From: Micromonospora violae
GTDB lineage: Bacteria > Actinomycetota > Actinomycetes > Mycobacteriales > Micromonosporaceae
Direction of reading: 5' to 3'
DNA length: 64,000 bases
Assembly: GCF_004217135.1 (NCBI RefSeq)
Contig: NZ_SHKK01000001.1
Location: forward strand, 2,790,001 to 2,854,000
Shown one piece after another: positions 34,328-45,801 of the stretch. Position 1 is the first letter of the stretch, and the number at the start of each line of letters is the position of its first letter. Position numbers and translations under genes: made by a program. The notes beneath the pieces were generated by a model, which did no database searches, had not been told where the DNA came from, and was given only the letters and a program-made list of their open reading frames with translations.

Positions 34328-35503
34328 TCAGCCCACCGTGCAGGGGGCGCCGTTCAGTGCGAAATTGGTCGGCGGCGCGTCGCTGGCGCTCCACCGTCCC
34401 TGGACACCGAAGGTCGCCGAGCCGCCTGCCGCGAGGACGCGGTTCCAGTCGACGTTCCGGGCGGTCACGGTGGCACCGCTCTGGCTGACCGTGGCGTTCC
34501 ACGCCGAGGCGACCTGCTGGTCTCCCGGGAAGGTGAAGGTGACGGTCCAGCCGTCGATCGGGGCGGCCCCGGTGTTCTGGACCGTCACGGTGGCCACGAA
34601 ACCGCCCTGCCACTCGGACTGGTTGCGGTACGTCACCAGGCAGGCTGACGGCGGCGGGGTCGGCGGGATGGGAACGTCGACCGTGTTGGACGCGATCGAC
34701 ACGTTACCCACCGCGTCCCGGGCCCGTACGTAGTAGAGGTTACGCAGCGGCGTGGACGACGGCAGCGTCGCCGTGTACGTGGTACCCGGCACGGTGGCGA
34801 TCAGCCTCGAGACGAACCAGCCGTCGAACTGGTAGACGTTGTACCCGGACACACCGACGTCGTCCGTCGACGGCGACCAGGACAGCGCGGCGGTCGAGGC
34901 GGTCACCTCGCCGACGGTCAGGTTCTGCGGCGCGCTCGGCGGGGTGGTGTCCGGTCCGGTGTCCGTCACGGGGGTGACCACGGTCAGCGCGGGCGCCCAG
35001 CCCGAGCGGTGTCCGACGACGTCCCGGGCGGCCACCAGGAACGAGAACTGCTGGCCTGGCCCGATGGTGCTGGTGATCGTGGTGGTGGTGACATCACCGA
35101 CGCTGGCGCTGTAGATCACGTCGCTGAACGCCTGGTAATACGCGATGTCGTAACCGGCAATGGCACAACAGCCGGGCGTGGCGGCCGTCCAGGTGAGGGT
35201 GACCGACCTGGTCGTGACCGAACTGGCGGTCAGGTTCGTCGGCGCGCTCGGCGGGAACGGCGACGTGTTCGGCGTGCTGGGCGCCGCGGTCGGCGGCGCG
35301 GTGGCGGTCGGCTCCACGGTGGACGTCGCGGCCGCACCGGGCGCCGGGGCGACCCCCGGGTACGCGGCCGGCGCCGCGGTGCCGGCGTCAGCCGCCGGTG
35401 CGGCGCTCAGGGCGGTTGCGAACACCGCCGTCGACAGTACGACGGCGGCGAGCAGGCCCGGCCGCAGACGGCGCAACAGTGCGGACGACCAGACGCGTGT
35501 CAT
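34328..35503 (-). CDS. secreted protein with two FN3 domains and C-terminal CBM2, no catalytic domain
   Basis: 391 residues. A signal peptide (LRPGLLAAVVLSTAVFATALSAAPA) and a Pro/Ala/Thr spacer lead to two fibronectin type III domains (about 88-182, PSAPTNLTASSVTTRSVTLTW..., and about 190-282, PSAPQNLTVGEVTASTAALSW...). A family 2 carbohydrate-binding module follows (about 292-391), with boundary cysteines (ACLVTY, APCTV) and the ligand tryptophans in SEWQGGF, DGWTVTF and VDWNRV. No glycosidase or esterase domain is present, so it may be a polymer-tethering or scaffold-like factor. It is divergent from the xylanase and upstream of the GH53 gene. Confidence 0.85.
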   Translation of the reverse strand: MTRVWSSALLRRLRPGLLAAVVLSTAVFATALSAAPAADAGTAAPAAYPGVAPAPGAAATSTVEPTATAPPTAAPSTPNTSPFPPSAPTNLTASSVTTRSVTLTWTAATPGCCAIAGYDIAYYQAFSDVIYSASVGDVTTTTITSTIGPGQQFSFLVAARDVVGHRSGWAPALTVVTPVTDTGPDTTPPSAPQNLTVGEVTASTAALSWSPSTDDVGVSGYNVYQFDGWFVSRLIATVPGTTYTATLPSSTPLRNLYYVRARDAVGNVSIASNTVDVPIPPTPPPSACLVTYRNQSEWQGGFVATVTVQNTGAAPIDGWTVTFTFPGDQQVASAWNATVSQSGATVTARNVDWNRVLAAGGSATFGVQGRWSASDAPPTNFALNGAPCTVG

Positions 35504-38286
<2,783 letters not shown>

Positions 38287-38301
38287 CGATCGGACAACGC
38301 G

Positions 38302-38341
38302 GGGGCGGGCAGGCCGGCACATCACCGAGCTTGCCCGCCCC
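38302..38341 (+). terminator. hairpin between xylanase and cutinase genes
   Basis: GGGGCGGGCA at 38302-38311 pairs with TGCCCGCCCC at 38332-38341, 15 bases after the xylanase stop. The cutinase gene then has its own leader. Confidence 0.65.
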
Positions 38342-38371
38342 TGTCTCACCCACCACCAGGAGGTACCGACA

Positions 38372-39760
38372 GTGCGAGAACCCGCAGACCACCTTCCGCC
38401 GGCGGGGGCCACCCCTGCTGACCGAGCGTCCCCCGGTCTCCGCGGACGCCTGTTCAAGCTCGCCGCGGCCGGGATCGCCGCCGCGGTCGGACTGCTCAGC
38501 ATCACCCTGGCGACCGGGTCGGCGTCGGCCGCCGACAACCCGTACCAGCGGGGACCGGATCCCACCCCGACCAGCGTCACCGCCGTGAACGGCCCCTTCG
38601 CCAACACGTCGGTCGCCGTCCCGACCGGGTACGGCTTCAACGGCGGCCGGATCTACTACCCGACCGACACCAGCCAGGGCACCTTCGGGGCCATCGCGAT
38701 CTCACCGGGTTACACCGCGTTGTTCTCCGCCGAACTGGCCTGGATGGGACCGTGGCTGGCCTCGCACGGCTTCGTCGTGATCGGCATCGAGACCAACAGC
38801 CGCAACGACTTCGACACGGCCCGAGGCACCCAGTTGCTCGCCGCGCTGGACTACCTGACCCAGCAGAGCCCGGTCCGTGACCGGGTCGACCCGAACCGCC
38901 TGGCGGTCGCCGGTCACTCCATGGGCGGCGGCGGCGCACTGAGCGCGGCCACTCGGCGCTCCTCGCTGAAGGCGGCGGTCGGCATCGCGCCGTACTCGCC
39001 GTCGTCGAACCTGGCCAACGACCGGGTGCCCACGATGATCTTCGCGGGGCAGGCGGACACGGTCGTCACCCCGTCCTACGCCTCCGGCCTGTACAACAGC
39101 CTTCCGGCCACGACCGAGAGCGTGTACCTGGAGGTCGCGGGTGCAGATCATGGGTTCATGGTCGGACGGTCCAACCCGGTGATGGTCCGGACCATGCTGC
39201 CGTTCGTCAAGATGTTCATCGACAACGACACCCGGTACAGCCAGTTCCTCTGCCCGCTGATGGACTCCAGCGGTGTGGTCACCTCCCGCAGCACCTGCCC
39301 GTTGCTGCCCTCGGATCCGACCACGCCGACTCCCACGCCCACCACGCCGGATCCCACCCCCACCGTCCCGCCCGGCTCCGCCAGTGAGATCGTCGGCACG
39401 CAGTCCGGCCGGTGCATCGACGTGCCCAACGCGTCCCGCACCAACGGCACCCGCGTCCAGCTCTACAACTGCAACAGGCAGACCAACCAGGCATGGACCT
39501 ACACCTCGAACAAACAACTCCAGGTGTACGGCACCATGTGCCTCGACGCGGCCGGCTCCGGAAACGGCGCGGCCGTCCAGATCTACAGCTGCCACAGCGG
39601 AACCAACCAGCAGTGGAACGTCAACTCCAACGGCACCATCAGCGGCGTCCAATCCGGACGATGCCTGGACGTCTGGAGCACCTCCAACGGCGCCCAGGTC
39701 CAGCTCTACGACTGCCACGGACAAACCAACCAACAGTTCAGGCTCGCACCCCTCGGATGA
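38372..39760 (+). CDS. secreted cutinase/PET-hydrolase-like esterase with C-terminal CBM13
   Basis: 462 residues from a GTG with AGGAGG eight bases upstream. A long basic N-region and signal helix (AAAGIAAAVGLLSITLATG) end near ASAADN. The hydrolase domain matches actinobacterial polyester hydrolases: NPYQRGPDPTPTSV start, GHSMGGGG elbow with Ser183, Asp229 in GQADTVV, His260 in GADHGFM. It also has the C-terminal disulfide pair (FLCPLM...STCPLL). A Thr/Pro linker leads to a CBM13 module. These enzymes hydrolyse cutin and related polyesters, and homologues attack PET. Fusion to a carbohydrate module suggests action on plant surfaces. Confidence 0.92.
   Translation: MREPADHLPPAGATPADRASPGLRGRLFKLAAAGIAAAVGLLSITLATGSASAADNPYQRGPDPTPTSVTAVNGPFANTSVAVPTGYGFNGGRIYYPTDTSQGTFGAIAISPGYTALFSAELAWMGPWLASHGFVVIGIETNSRNDFDTARGTQLLAALDYLTQQSPVRDRVDPNRLAVAGHSMGGGGALSAATRRSSLKAAVGIAPYSPSSNLANDRVPTMIFAGQADTVVTPSYASGLYNSLPATTESVYLEVAGADHGFMVGRSNPVMVRTMLPFVKMFIDNDTRYSQFLCPLMDSSGVVTSRSTCPLLPSDPTTPTPTPTTPDPTPTVPPGSASEIVGTQSGRCIDVPNASRTNGTRVQLYNCNRQTNQAWTYTSNKQLQVYGTMCLDAAGSGNGAAVQIYSCHSGTNQQWNVNSNGTISGVQSGRCLDVWSTSNGAQVQLYDCHGQTNQQFRLAPLG
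39468..39732 (+). repeat. 265-bp identical repeat, copy 2 (in cutinase CBM13)
   Basis: Partner of 37037-37301. Identity stops abruptly on both sides inside the CBM13 coding region, as expected for gene conversion or recent module shuffling. Confidence 0.9.
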
Positions 39761-39795
39761 TCACAATCGCCGGTGACAGGCCGGTGTTGCCCCAT

Positions 39796-39826
39796 GGGCG
39801 GGCTCGGCGTATCGCCGGGCCCGCCC
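39796..39826. terminator. bidirectional terminator between convergent genes
   Basis: GGGCGGGCTCGGCG pairs with CGCCGGGCCCGCCC (one G-U type mismatch) around a TAT loop. It lies between the cutinase and SGNH genes, which converge. Confidence 0.75.
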
Positions 39827-39911
39827 CTGGCGTACGGCCGGAGCGTGTCTCAGACCGACCGGTTCCCGCAGCACCGGCGTACGGCCGCCGTGGTGTGCGT
39901 ACCCCGGATGG

Positions 39912-41087
39912 TCAGCCGGTCTTGGCGGCGAAGGGCCCACCGTCGCCGAACGCGAGCCGCGCGAAGTTCTCGGCGATGCGGCGATGGCCGGCGGGATCGG
40001 GGTGGACCTCGTCGGGTAGGGGAAACTCGGCGTAGTCCGCCTCGCCGTACAGGTCACGTCCGTCGAGGTAGTGCAGGTTCGGGTCGTCGGTCGCACGCTG
40101 GTGGACGATCCGGGCGAGTTCGTCACGGATGACGTTGAGCGTCAGCCGTCCGGCGGTGCGCTCGGCCGGATCGCCGGTGGCTGTGAACCGCAGGGTCCCA
40201 CCGTCGGAGGCCGGCACCAGCGGGCCGGGAGTGTCCTCCTGGACCGGGCACAGGATGGCGGACACGACCAGCAGTGGCGTGGTCGGATGCCCCTCCCGGA
40301 TGGTGTCGAGGAAACCGTGGACCGCAGGGGTGAAGGCGCGTAGACGCATCACATCGCTGTTGACGATGTTGATGCCGATCTTGAGGCTGATCAGGTCCGC
40401 GGTGATGTCGCGCATCGCGCGGGCGGTGAACGGGTCGAGCAGAGCGCTCCCGCCAAACCCCAGGTTGACCAACTCCACGTCGCCCTCAGCCGCGGCCAGG
40501 GCTGGCCAGGTGGCGCTGGGATGCGTGGCGTTCGAACCGTGGCTGATGGAACTGCCGTGGTGCAGCCACGTCCTGCGCCCGCTGCCCAGCGCCTGTTCGA
40601 CGGGCGCGTCGGTGCGCAGCGCGATCAGTTCGGTGATCTCCGTGTGCGGGAGCCAGATCTCGATGTCCTTCTCACCGGCCGGCAGATCCGCGAAGCGGGC
40701 GGTGCCGGGCGGCCCTTCGGCCAGCACCGCGGTTTTGGTGAACATGTCGGTCACCGTCCAGACGTTGCCCCCGCCCACCGTGGCCTGCGCGGTCAGACGG
40801 CCGTCGACCAGCAGGTCGTAGACGCCGTCCGGCGGGGGTGGGAAGCCCTGGTAGACCCGCTTGGTGGGCACCGTGTCCAGTTCGATCATGGTGGCCCGGG
40901 TACGGAAAGCCAGCCGTACGCCGGAAGGCTGGGCCTCGGCCATGGCCAGTTGGTTGTCCGGGATCTGTCGGCGTGCCTGGGCGGTCAGCCGGTGCGGCAG
41001 CAGGCCGCGCGCGGTCGCCTCCACATCGACGAAGCCACGCAGGAGGTCCGCCGTGACGGGGGTGACCCAGGGGTGTTCGGTGCTCAT
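39912..41087 (-). CDS. SGNH/GDSL-type hydrolase
   Basis: 391 residues from the ATG at 41087. An N-terminal beta-rich part (about 1-190) precedes an SGNH domain. The motif GSSISHGSNATHP supplies the Ser, LGFGGSALLDPF the Gly block, and PLPDEVHPDPAGH the Asp-x-x-His pair; the Asn block is less clear. No signal peptide is seen, so it is probably cytoplasmic, perhaps an esterase for small carbohydrate or lipid esters. It follows the TetR gene in the same direction (82-base gap), and both may be controlled by the palindrome at 41750. Confidence 0.83.
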   Translation of the reverse strand: MSTEHPWVTPVTADLLRGFVDVEATARGLLPHRLTAQARRQIPDNQLAMAEAQPSGVRLAFRTRATMIELDTVPTKRVYQGFPPPPDGVYDLLVDGRLTAQATVGGGNVWTVTDMFTKTAVLAEGPPGTARFADLPAGEKDIEIWLPHTEITELIALRTDAPVEQALGSGRRTWLHHGSSISHGSNATHPSATWPALAAAEGDVELVNLGFGGSALLDPFTARAMRDITADLISLKIGINIVNSDVMRLRAFTPAVHGFLDTIREGHPTTPLLVVSAILCPVQEDTPGPLVPASDGGTLRFTATGDPAERTAGRLTLNVIRDELARIVHQRATDDPNLHYLDGRDLYGEADYAEFPLPDEVHPDPAGHRRIAENFARLAFGDGGPFAAKTG

Positions 41088-41169
41088 TGCCTCACGCCTT
41101 TCGAGCGCGTTGTCGGTGTTGATCGACGCCCCGCGCGGTGACCCGCTGCGGCGGCGGCCGTCGTCGCGG

Positions 41170-41739
41170 TCAGGGGGTGCTGCGGTTGCGCAGCAGCGCG
41201 TCGAGTGCATCGACGATCCAGTCCCAGGATTCCTGTGCAGCGGGGGCGCTGTGTTCGAAACCACCGCTCAGCTCCAAGCTGACATAGCCGTGGAAGACGC
41301 TGCCCAGCATCCGGACCGCATGCGTCGCCGCCGGCTCGTCCATCTCGTATCCCCGCAGGATCGCCCGAGCCATCTGCGCGTGCCGCACGCCAGCGCTGGC
41401 GGCCGCCGTTTCCGGACCGAGCCGGAGCCGGGCGGCGGCATAACGGCCCGGGTGCTCCCGGGCGTAGTCGCGGTAGGCGTTGGCGAACGCGGCCAGGGCG
41501 TCCCTGCCGGCACGACCGGCGACGGCGTCGCCGACGCGATCGGCCAGTTCCTCCAGCGCGAACAGCGCGATACCGATCTTGAGATCCTGCGAGCTCTTCA
41601 GGTGCGAATACACGCTCGGGACCTTGACGCCAAACCGCCGGGCGAGCGCCGACACGGTGACCTCGTCGAAGCCGACCTCGTCGGCCAGCTCCGCCCCCGC
41701 TCGGATCAGACGCTCCGGCGTCAGTCCTGGTCTCTCCAT
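41170..41739 (-). CDS. TetR/AcrR-family regulator
   Basis: 189 residues. The N-terminal HTH (LTPERLIRAGAELADEVGFDEVTVSALARRFGVKVPSVYSHLKS) is typical, and the C-terminal part (ANAYRDYAREHPGRYAAARL...GSVFHGYVSLEL) is the WHG-type ligand domain. It would repress itself and the downstream SGNH hydrolase through the 17-bp inverted repeat directly before its start. The ligand is unknown, possibly a substrate of the hydrolase. Confidence 0.9.
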   Translation of the reverse strand: MERPGLTPERLIRAGAELADEVGFDEVTVSALARRFGVKVPSVYSHLKSSQDLKIGIALFALEELADRVGDAVAGRAGRDALAAFANAYRDYAREHPGRYAAARLRLGPETAAASAGVRHAQMARAILRGYEMDEPAATHAVRMLGSVFHGYVSLELSGGFEHSAPAAQESWDWIVDALDALLRNRSTP

Positions 41740-41749
41740 GACCCCTCCC

Positions 41750-41793
41750 CCTACCTATACCTATTATGCTACTGCCTAATAGGTATAGGTAGG
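41750..41793 (-). promoter_or_regulatory. TetR operator: 17-bp perfect inverted repeat
   Basis: CCTACCTATACCTATTA at 41750-41766 is perfectly inverted at 41777-41793 with a 10-base centre, 11 bases before the tetR start. Each arm also contains the sub-repeat CCTA, so two TetR dimers could bind. Confidence 0.8.
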
Positions 41794-41817
41794 GACGTGG
41801 GGTCGGCCAGCTCGCGC

Positions 41818-42567
41818 CTAACGCGCAGTGGCGCGGGCGGCGGTGTCGATGAGGTCCGCCACCGGGCCGGGTTGAGAGACCGCCACGGCATGGGACGCGT
41901 CGATCTCGACGGTGGTGGACTTGGCGCGATCGGCCATGAAGCGTTGCAGATCCGGCGGAATGGCCTGGTCCTGCGTGGTGACCAGGGTCCAGGACGGGAT
42001 CGTCTTCCAGGCGACCTTGGTCACGGACCCGGTCTGGGCGCTGTCGGCGGCCGGCCGCTGCGTGACCGCCATCAGCCCGGCGACGTCGGGGTCGACGTCG
42101 GCGGCGAACGCCGCCTGGAACTTGTCCGGCTTGATGTACTGGTCCATTTCCGTACCACCGTCGTCGCGACGGAACGGAATCGTCTTGATGGACGTGCCGA
42201 TCAGGCTTCCGGGATACTTCTTGACCAGGTCGATCACGCTCTCGCCGACCTCCGGGCTGATGCTGGCGACGTACACCAGGGCCTTCACGTTGGCCGCGCC
42301 GTCCGCAGCCTCGGTCATCACTGCTCCGCCGTACGAGTGAGCGGCCATCACGACCGGACCGTCTATGGAATCGAGAATCGAGCGGGCGTAAGCGGCGTCG
42401 TGCTGCACACTGCGCAGCGGGTTGGCGACGGCCATGACCAGATAGCCTCGCTGCTTGAGGTGAGCGATCACCCCGTTCCAGCTCGACGCGTCGGCGAACG
42501 CGCCGTGGATGAGCACAACAGTCGGCAGCCCCGCCTTCTGACCGGAGGTGTCAGGTGCAGCATTCAT
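41818..42567 (-). CDS. alpha/beta-hydrolase
   Basis: 249 residues from the ATG at 42567 with GGAAGGAG upstream. The oxyanion loop VVLIHGAFADASSWNGVI and nucleophile elbow AAHSYGGAVM (Ser in HSYGG) are typical of the EstA/salicylate-esterase-like group; the C-terminal His is in DASHAVAVSQP. No signal peptide. Cytoplasmic esterase or lactonase is likely. It is upstream of tetR in the same direction but separated from it by the operator, so co-regulation is uncertain. Confidence 0.87.
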   Translation of the reverse strand: MNAAPDTSGQKAGLPTVVLIHGAFADASSWNGVIAHLKQRGYLVMAVANPLRSVQHDAAYARSILDSIDGPVVMAAHSYGGAVMTEAADGAANVKALVYVASISPEVGESVIDLVKKYPGSLIGTSIKTIPFRRDDGGTEMDQYIKPDKFQAAFAADVDPDVAGLMAVTQRPAADSAQTGSVTKVAWKTIPSWTLVTTQDQAIPPDLQRFMADRAKSTTVEIDASHAVAVSQPGPVADLIDTAARATAR

Positions 42568-42690
42568 TCGGCACTCCTTCCGGGAGCCGCGGTCCATCAC
42601 CAAATATTCAGCACGGGTGAGACTTCTGTCAGCGAGATCCAGAAAGCCGGGCGGGGCGTCCGGGCACCCTCGCCTCGCCGCAGTGACCGG

Positions 42691-43128
42691 CTAACCGGCC
42701 GTGTCGCGGGTGCGTGCCGCGATGCGAATGGTGGTTCCGGCCGGACCGCTGTCGGCCCGCAGATAGTGGGCCATCTGCCCGACCACCCAGAGGCCCATCC
42801 CGCCGGCGCTGGACAGCGGCGGTCGCTCGGCGCTCGGAACGTACTGAGTGGTGTCGAAGCCCGTCCCCCGGTCGGTCACCTCACAGGTGAGCCGGCCGTC
42901 CAGACGCAGGCGTACGGCACCCGTCCCGCCCCCGTGCCGAATCGCGTTGATCATCAACTCGTTGACCGCGGTGAGCCAGTCCTCGATCTCGTCGTGGTCG
43001 AGGCCGCACCGGCGACTGACGACCTCGACCTCGGTGCGAACACGGCTGAGGTCGGTGAGGGTGAACGACGTCGAGAACAGCAGCTCGCCGGCGGTGGGGG
43101 CCGGCCGGTCGCGCGATGGGTTCGCCAC
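42691..43128 (-). CDS. RsbW-like anti-sigma/ATP-binding kinase
   Basis: 145 residues from a GTG with GAGGGGAG upstream. It is a HATPase_c fold: N-box ELMINAIRHGG, G1 box VTDRGTGFD, G2 box GGMGLWVVGQ. Such proteins bind anti-sigma antagonists or sigma factors of the SigB/SigF type and phosphorylate the antagonist. It is divergent, by 145 bp, from the GAF-SpoIIE phosphatase, a classic partner-switching pair. No antagonist (STAS) gene is adjacent. Confidence 0.87.
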   Translation of the reverse strand: MANPSRDRPAPTAGELLFSTSFTLTDLSRVRTEVEVVSRRCGLDHDEIEDWLTAVNELMINAIRHGGGTGAVRLRLDGRLTCEVTDRGTGFDTTQYVPSAERPPLSSAGGMGLWVVGQMAHYLRADSGPAGTTIRIAARTRDTAG

Positions 43129-43261
43129 TGCTCCCCTCTCTGTCGACGGATAGACCGGTGACCTTGCCGATGGCACGGCAGCGGATGGGAAGGTACCCCA
43201 CCGTGAAGACGCGACACTGTTGATCTCACTCCTGGCATGCCCTCGGTGGCCGGCGGGCGTC

Positions 43262-43267
43262 TAGGCT
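43262..43267 (+). promoter_or_regulatory. -10 hexamer of phosphatase gene
   Basis: TAGGCT, six bases, then GTG at 43274; no ribosome site, so likely leaderless. Confidence 0.45.
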
Positions 43268-43273
43268 TCCTGC

Positions 43274-44557
43274 GTGGCCGATGCGGAGCTGGTAACAAGC
43301 GAGGAGCGGCTGCGTCGTATCGAGGCGATCACCGACGCGGCCCTGTCGGGGCTGGACGTCACCGAGTTGCTCGACGAGTTACTCGAACGGGTCCGGGACC
43401 TGCTCAAGGTCGATACCGCCACCATCCTGCTGCTGGACAACCACAGCGGTGAACTCGTCGCGACGGCGACCAAGGGCCTGGAGGAGGAGGTCCGCCGCGG
43501 CTTCCGAATCGGGCTCGGACGTGGCTTCGCCGGCCGGGTGGCGGCGACCCGAGCCCCGGTCACGATCTATGACGTCACGCCTGACGACGTGGTCAATCCC
43601 CTCCTGATCACCACGGGCATCCGTGCGCTGCTGGGCGTGCCCATGCTCGCCAACGGCAACCTTGTCGGCGTGCTGCACGTCGGCTCGCTGGCACTGCGAC
43701 GCTTCGGTCCCGACGATGTGCAGCTCTTGCAACTCGTTGCCGATCGCGCCAGCTTCGCAGGTCAGGCCCGTACGCAGGTCCTCGGCCGGCAGGCCGCGCT
43801 GGCCCTGCAACGGAGCCTGCTGCCGAGCCGGCTGCCCGACATCGCCGGTCTGGACCTGGCCGCCCGCTACGTGCCCGGCCACGACCTGGGCATCGGCGGC
43901 GACTGGTACGACGTGTTCACCCTGCCCTCGGGCTGGCTGGGCGCCGTCATCGGTGACGTCTCCGGTCACGGGCTGCCATCCGCTGTGGTCATGGGACGCA
44001 TCCGCAGCGCGCTGCGCGCCTACGCACTCGATGCCGACGATCCCGCCGAGGCGCTGGCCTCCCTCGACCGCAAGATCCACCACTTCGAGGCGGGCACCCT
44101 GACCACCGCCCTCTACGCCCTCGTCGCACCCGACCGCGCGACGGTTCACCTCTCCTCCGCCGGCCATCTGCCACCGCTGCTGGCCGCCCCCGGCCGACCC
44201 ACCCAACTCGTCAGCCTGCCGGTGGACCGGCCACTCGGTGTGGGCCGACCATTGGCCAATCGCCGCACCACCGTTCTCGACCTGCCGCCGGGCGCGACGC
44301 TCGTCTTCTACACCGACGGACTGGTCGAACGCCGCAACGAGCTGATTGACACCGGCATCGAGCGCCTCGCCGACGCCGTACGGTCCGGGCCGGCCGAGGC
44401 GTTGTGCGACCACATCATGGCCTCCAACGCCGAGAAGCACCCCGACGACGACATCGCCCTCCTGGTCATCCGCCGTGAACCGGCGACTGACGCCGCCCTG
44501 GCCGCGGATCCGGGTGCTACTCAAGAACCAGATGTGGATCCTCCAGTTGCCGCGTAG
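43274..44557 (+). CDS. GAF domain - SpoIIE (PP2C-type) serine phosphatase
   Basis: 427 residues. An N-terminal helix and GAF domain (about 25-175; VDTATILLLDNHSGELVATATKG, IRALLGVPMLANGNLVGVLHVG) precede a SpoIIE/RsbU phosphatase (about 190-405). The phosphatase metal-binding motifs GGDWYDVF, VIGDVSGHGLPSA, YTDGLVE and DDDIALLVIR are intact. It should dephosphorylate an anti-sigma antagonist in response to a signal bound by GAF. The divergent RsbW-like kinase gives the opposing activity. Confidence 0.9.
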   Translation: MADAELVTSEERLRRIEAITDAALSGLDVTELLDELLERVRDLLKVDTATILLLDNHSGELVATATKGLEEEVRRGFRIGLGRGFAGRVAATRAPVTIYDVTPDDVVNPLLITTGIRALLGVPMLANGNLVGVLHVGSLALRRFGPDDVQLLQLVADRASFAGQARTQVLGRQAALALQRSLLPSRLPDIAGLDLAARYVPGHDLGIGGDWYDVFTLPSGWLGAVIGDVSGHGLPSAVVMGRIRSALRAYALDADDPAEALASLDRKIHHFEAGTLTTALYALVAPDRATVHLSSAGHLPPLLAAPGRPTQLVSLPVDRPLGVGRPLANRRTTVLDLPPGATLVFYTDGLVERRNELIDTGIERLADAVRSGPAEALCDHIMASNAEKHPDDDIALLVIRREPATDAALAADPGATQEPDVDPPVAA

Positions 44558-44582
44558 ATCACCTCTGGCGGCAGGCGACGCG

Positions 44583-45056
44583 CTATCCGAGGTAGGGGGT
44601 GTCGCGGTGCTCGGCGTGGTGCCGGAGGCGGAGGCGGACGGTGTCGTGGATGGGGAGATGGCCGAAATCGGTGGGGTGGATGAAGCGGACGTCAGTTGAT
44701 TCATCGCTGACAGTGATGGTGCCACCCACGACGCGGGCCAGGTAGGTGACGGTGAACTCCTGGCGGACTTCGCCGTCCGGGAAGGCGATGACGTGGTGGG
44801 GGTCGGTGTAGATGCCGAGCAGGCCGGTGATCTCGATGTCGAGGCCGGTCTCCTCTTTCACCTCGCGGACGGCGCACTGTTGGAGGGTTTCGCCGATGTC
44901 CATGGCGCCGCCGGGTAGCGACCAGTTGCCGGAGTCGGTGCGCCGTTGCAGCAGCACGCGGCCGTGCTGGTCGGTGACGATGGCGGCGGCGGCGGGGACG
45001 AGGCTGTTCGCGGTGGGGGCGTTCGGGTCGTGGTAGTAGTCGCGCCGGCGGGTCAC
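44583..45056 (-). CDS. NUDIX hydrolase
   Basis: 157 residues from a GTG at 45056 overlapping the XRE gene stop (GTGA). The Nudix box is complete: GGAMDIGETLQQCAVREVKEETGLDI. PGGA..., QRRTDSGNWSLPGG and the C-terminal FIHPTDFGHLPIHDTVRLRL fit ADP-ribose or (d)NTP pyrophosphatases. In many actinobacteria this gene is coupled to an XRE-DUF5919 regulator as here. Substrate unknown. Confidence 0.9.
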   Translation of the reverse strand: MTRRRDYYHDPNAPTANSLVPAAAAIVTDQHGRVLLQRRTDSGNWSLPGGAMDIGETLQQCAVREVKEETGLDIEITGLLGIYTDPHHVIAFPDGEVRQEFTVTYLARVVGGTITVSDESTDVRFIHPTDFGHLPIHDTVRLRLRHHAEHRDTPYLG

Positions 45057-45799
45057 CGGGTCTCCCCGGGGTAGGCGGTGGTGGTTTGCCAGATCTGTTC
45101 GAACTGGTCGGCGTGGGCGGCGAAGATGCCGTGCGGCGAGAGTTCGCGCAGGTGCAGGGCGGGGTGTTGGTAGCCGCGGGCGCGGTACAGGTGTGGGGTG
45201 ACGATCATCTGGTGGTCGAACCGGAACACCGAGTTGTACAGGTGCACGGTGTGCAGGCCGATCTCCACCCCAGGAACGCGGTGAAGCGGTTCGCAGAAGT
45301 TGAGGGCGTTGCGGATCCTCCCCGGGAGGGTGCCGCCGATCTGTTCGAGGGCGTCGCGTTCGGCGACGTGCGGGCAGTCGGGGTCGGCGAACGCGAGACG
45401 AACCCGGGCACCGTTGCTGGCCTTGTCGCTGATGAGCTGCATGGTGGTGGGCAGCAGTTCCAGCAGGAACGGGTAGGCGTAGCCGAGCAGGTCGATCCGC
45501 GTGGTGGCGCCGGTGAGCAGGGCCGCCCATACCTGGTGGGGAATGTCGGCGCGGTGGGCGTAGGCAGCGACAACCTCAGCGGTGGCTTCCGCGCCGGGTG
45601 CCTGGTCGGGACGGGTCTGCGGCCACAGGTCGGCTTCGGTTTCCCCGAGGGCGTCGGCGACGGCAAGCCGGGTGCGCTGGTGGGGGACGCGACCGGCGAG
45701 CCACCGGGTGACGGTCTTGACGTCGACATCGACGGCTGCGGCGAGCGCGGCCGGGTCGAGGTGGGCGCGGAGCATGGCCGCGCGGAGGCGGTGACTCAT
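45053..45799 (-). CDS. XRE-family regulator with C-terminal DUF5919-like domain
   Basis: 248 residues from the ATG at 45799; a longer frame to 45835 is rejected because TAACGT lies 8 bases before this ATG. N-terminal HTH: LRAAMLRAHLDPAALAAAVDVDVKTVTRWLAGRVPHQRTR. The C-terminal domain (DLLGYAYPFLLELLP, VRLAFADPDCP, YNSVFRFDHQMIVTPHLY, GIFAAHADQFEQIW) resembles a phospholipase-D-like fold without the full HKD motif. It may sense a nucleotide or phosphodiester signal and control the coupled NUDIX gene and itself. Confidence 0.83.
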   Translation of the reverse strand: MSHRLRAAMLRAHLDPAALAAAVDVDVKTVTRWLAGRVPHQRTRLAVADALGETEADLWPQTRPDQAPGAEATAEVVAAYAHRADIPHQVWAALLTGATTRIDLLGYAYPFLLELLPTTMQLISDKASNGARVRLAFADPDCPHVAERDALEQIGGTLPGRIRNALNFCEPLHRVPGVEIGLHTVHLYNSVFRFDHQMIVTPHLYRARGYQHPALHLRELSPHGIFAAHADQFEQIWQTTTAYPGETR

Positions 45800-45801
45800 A
45801 C

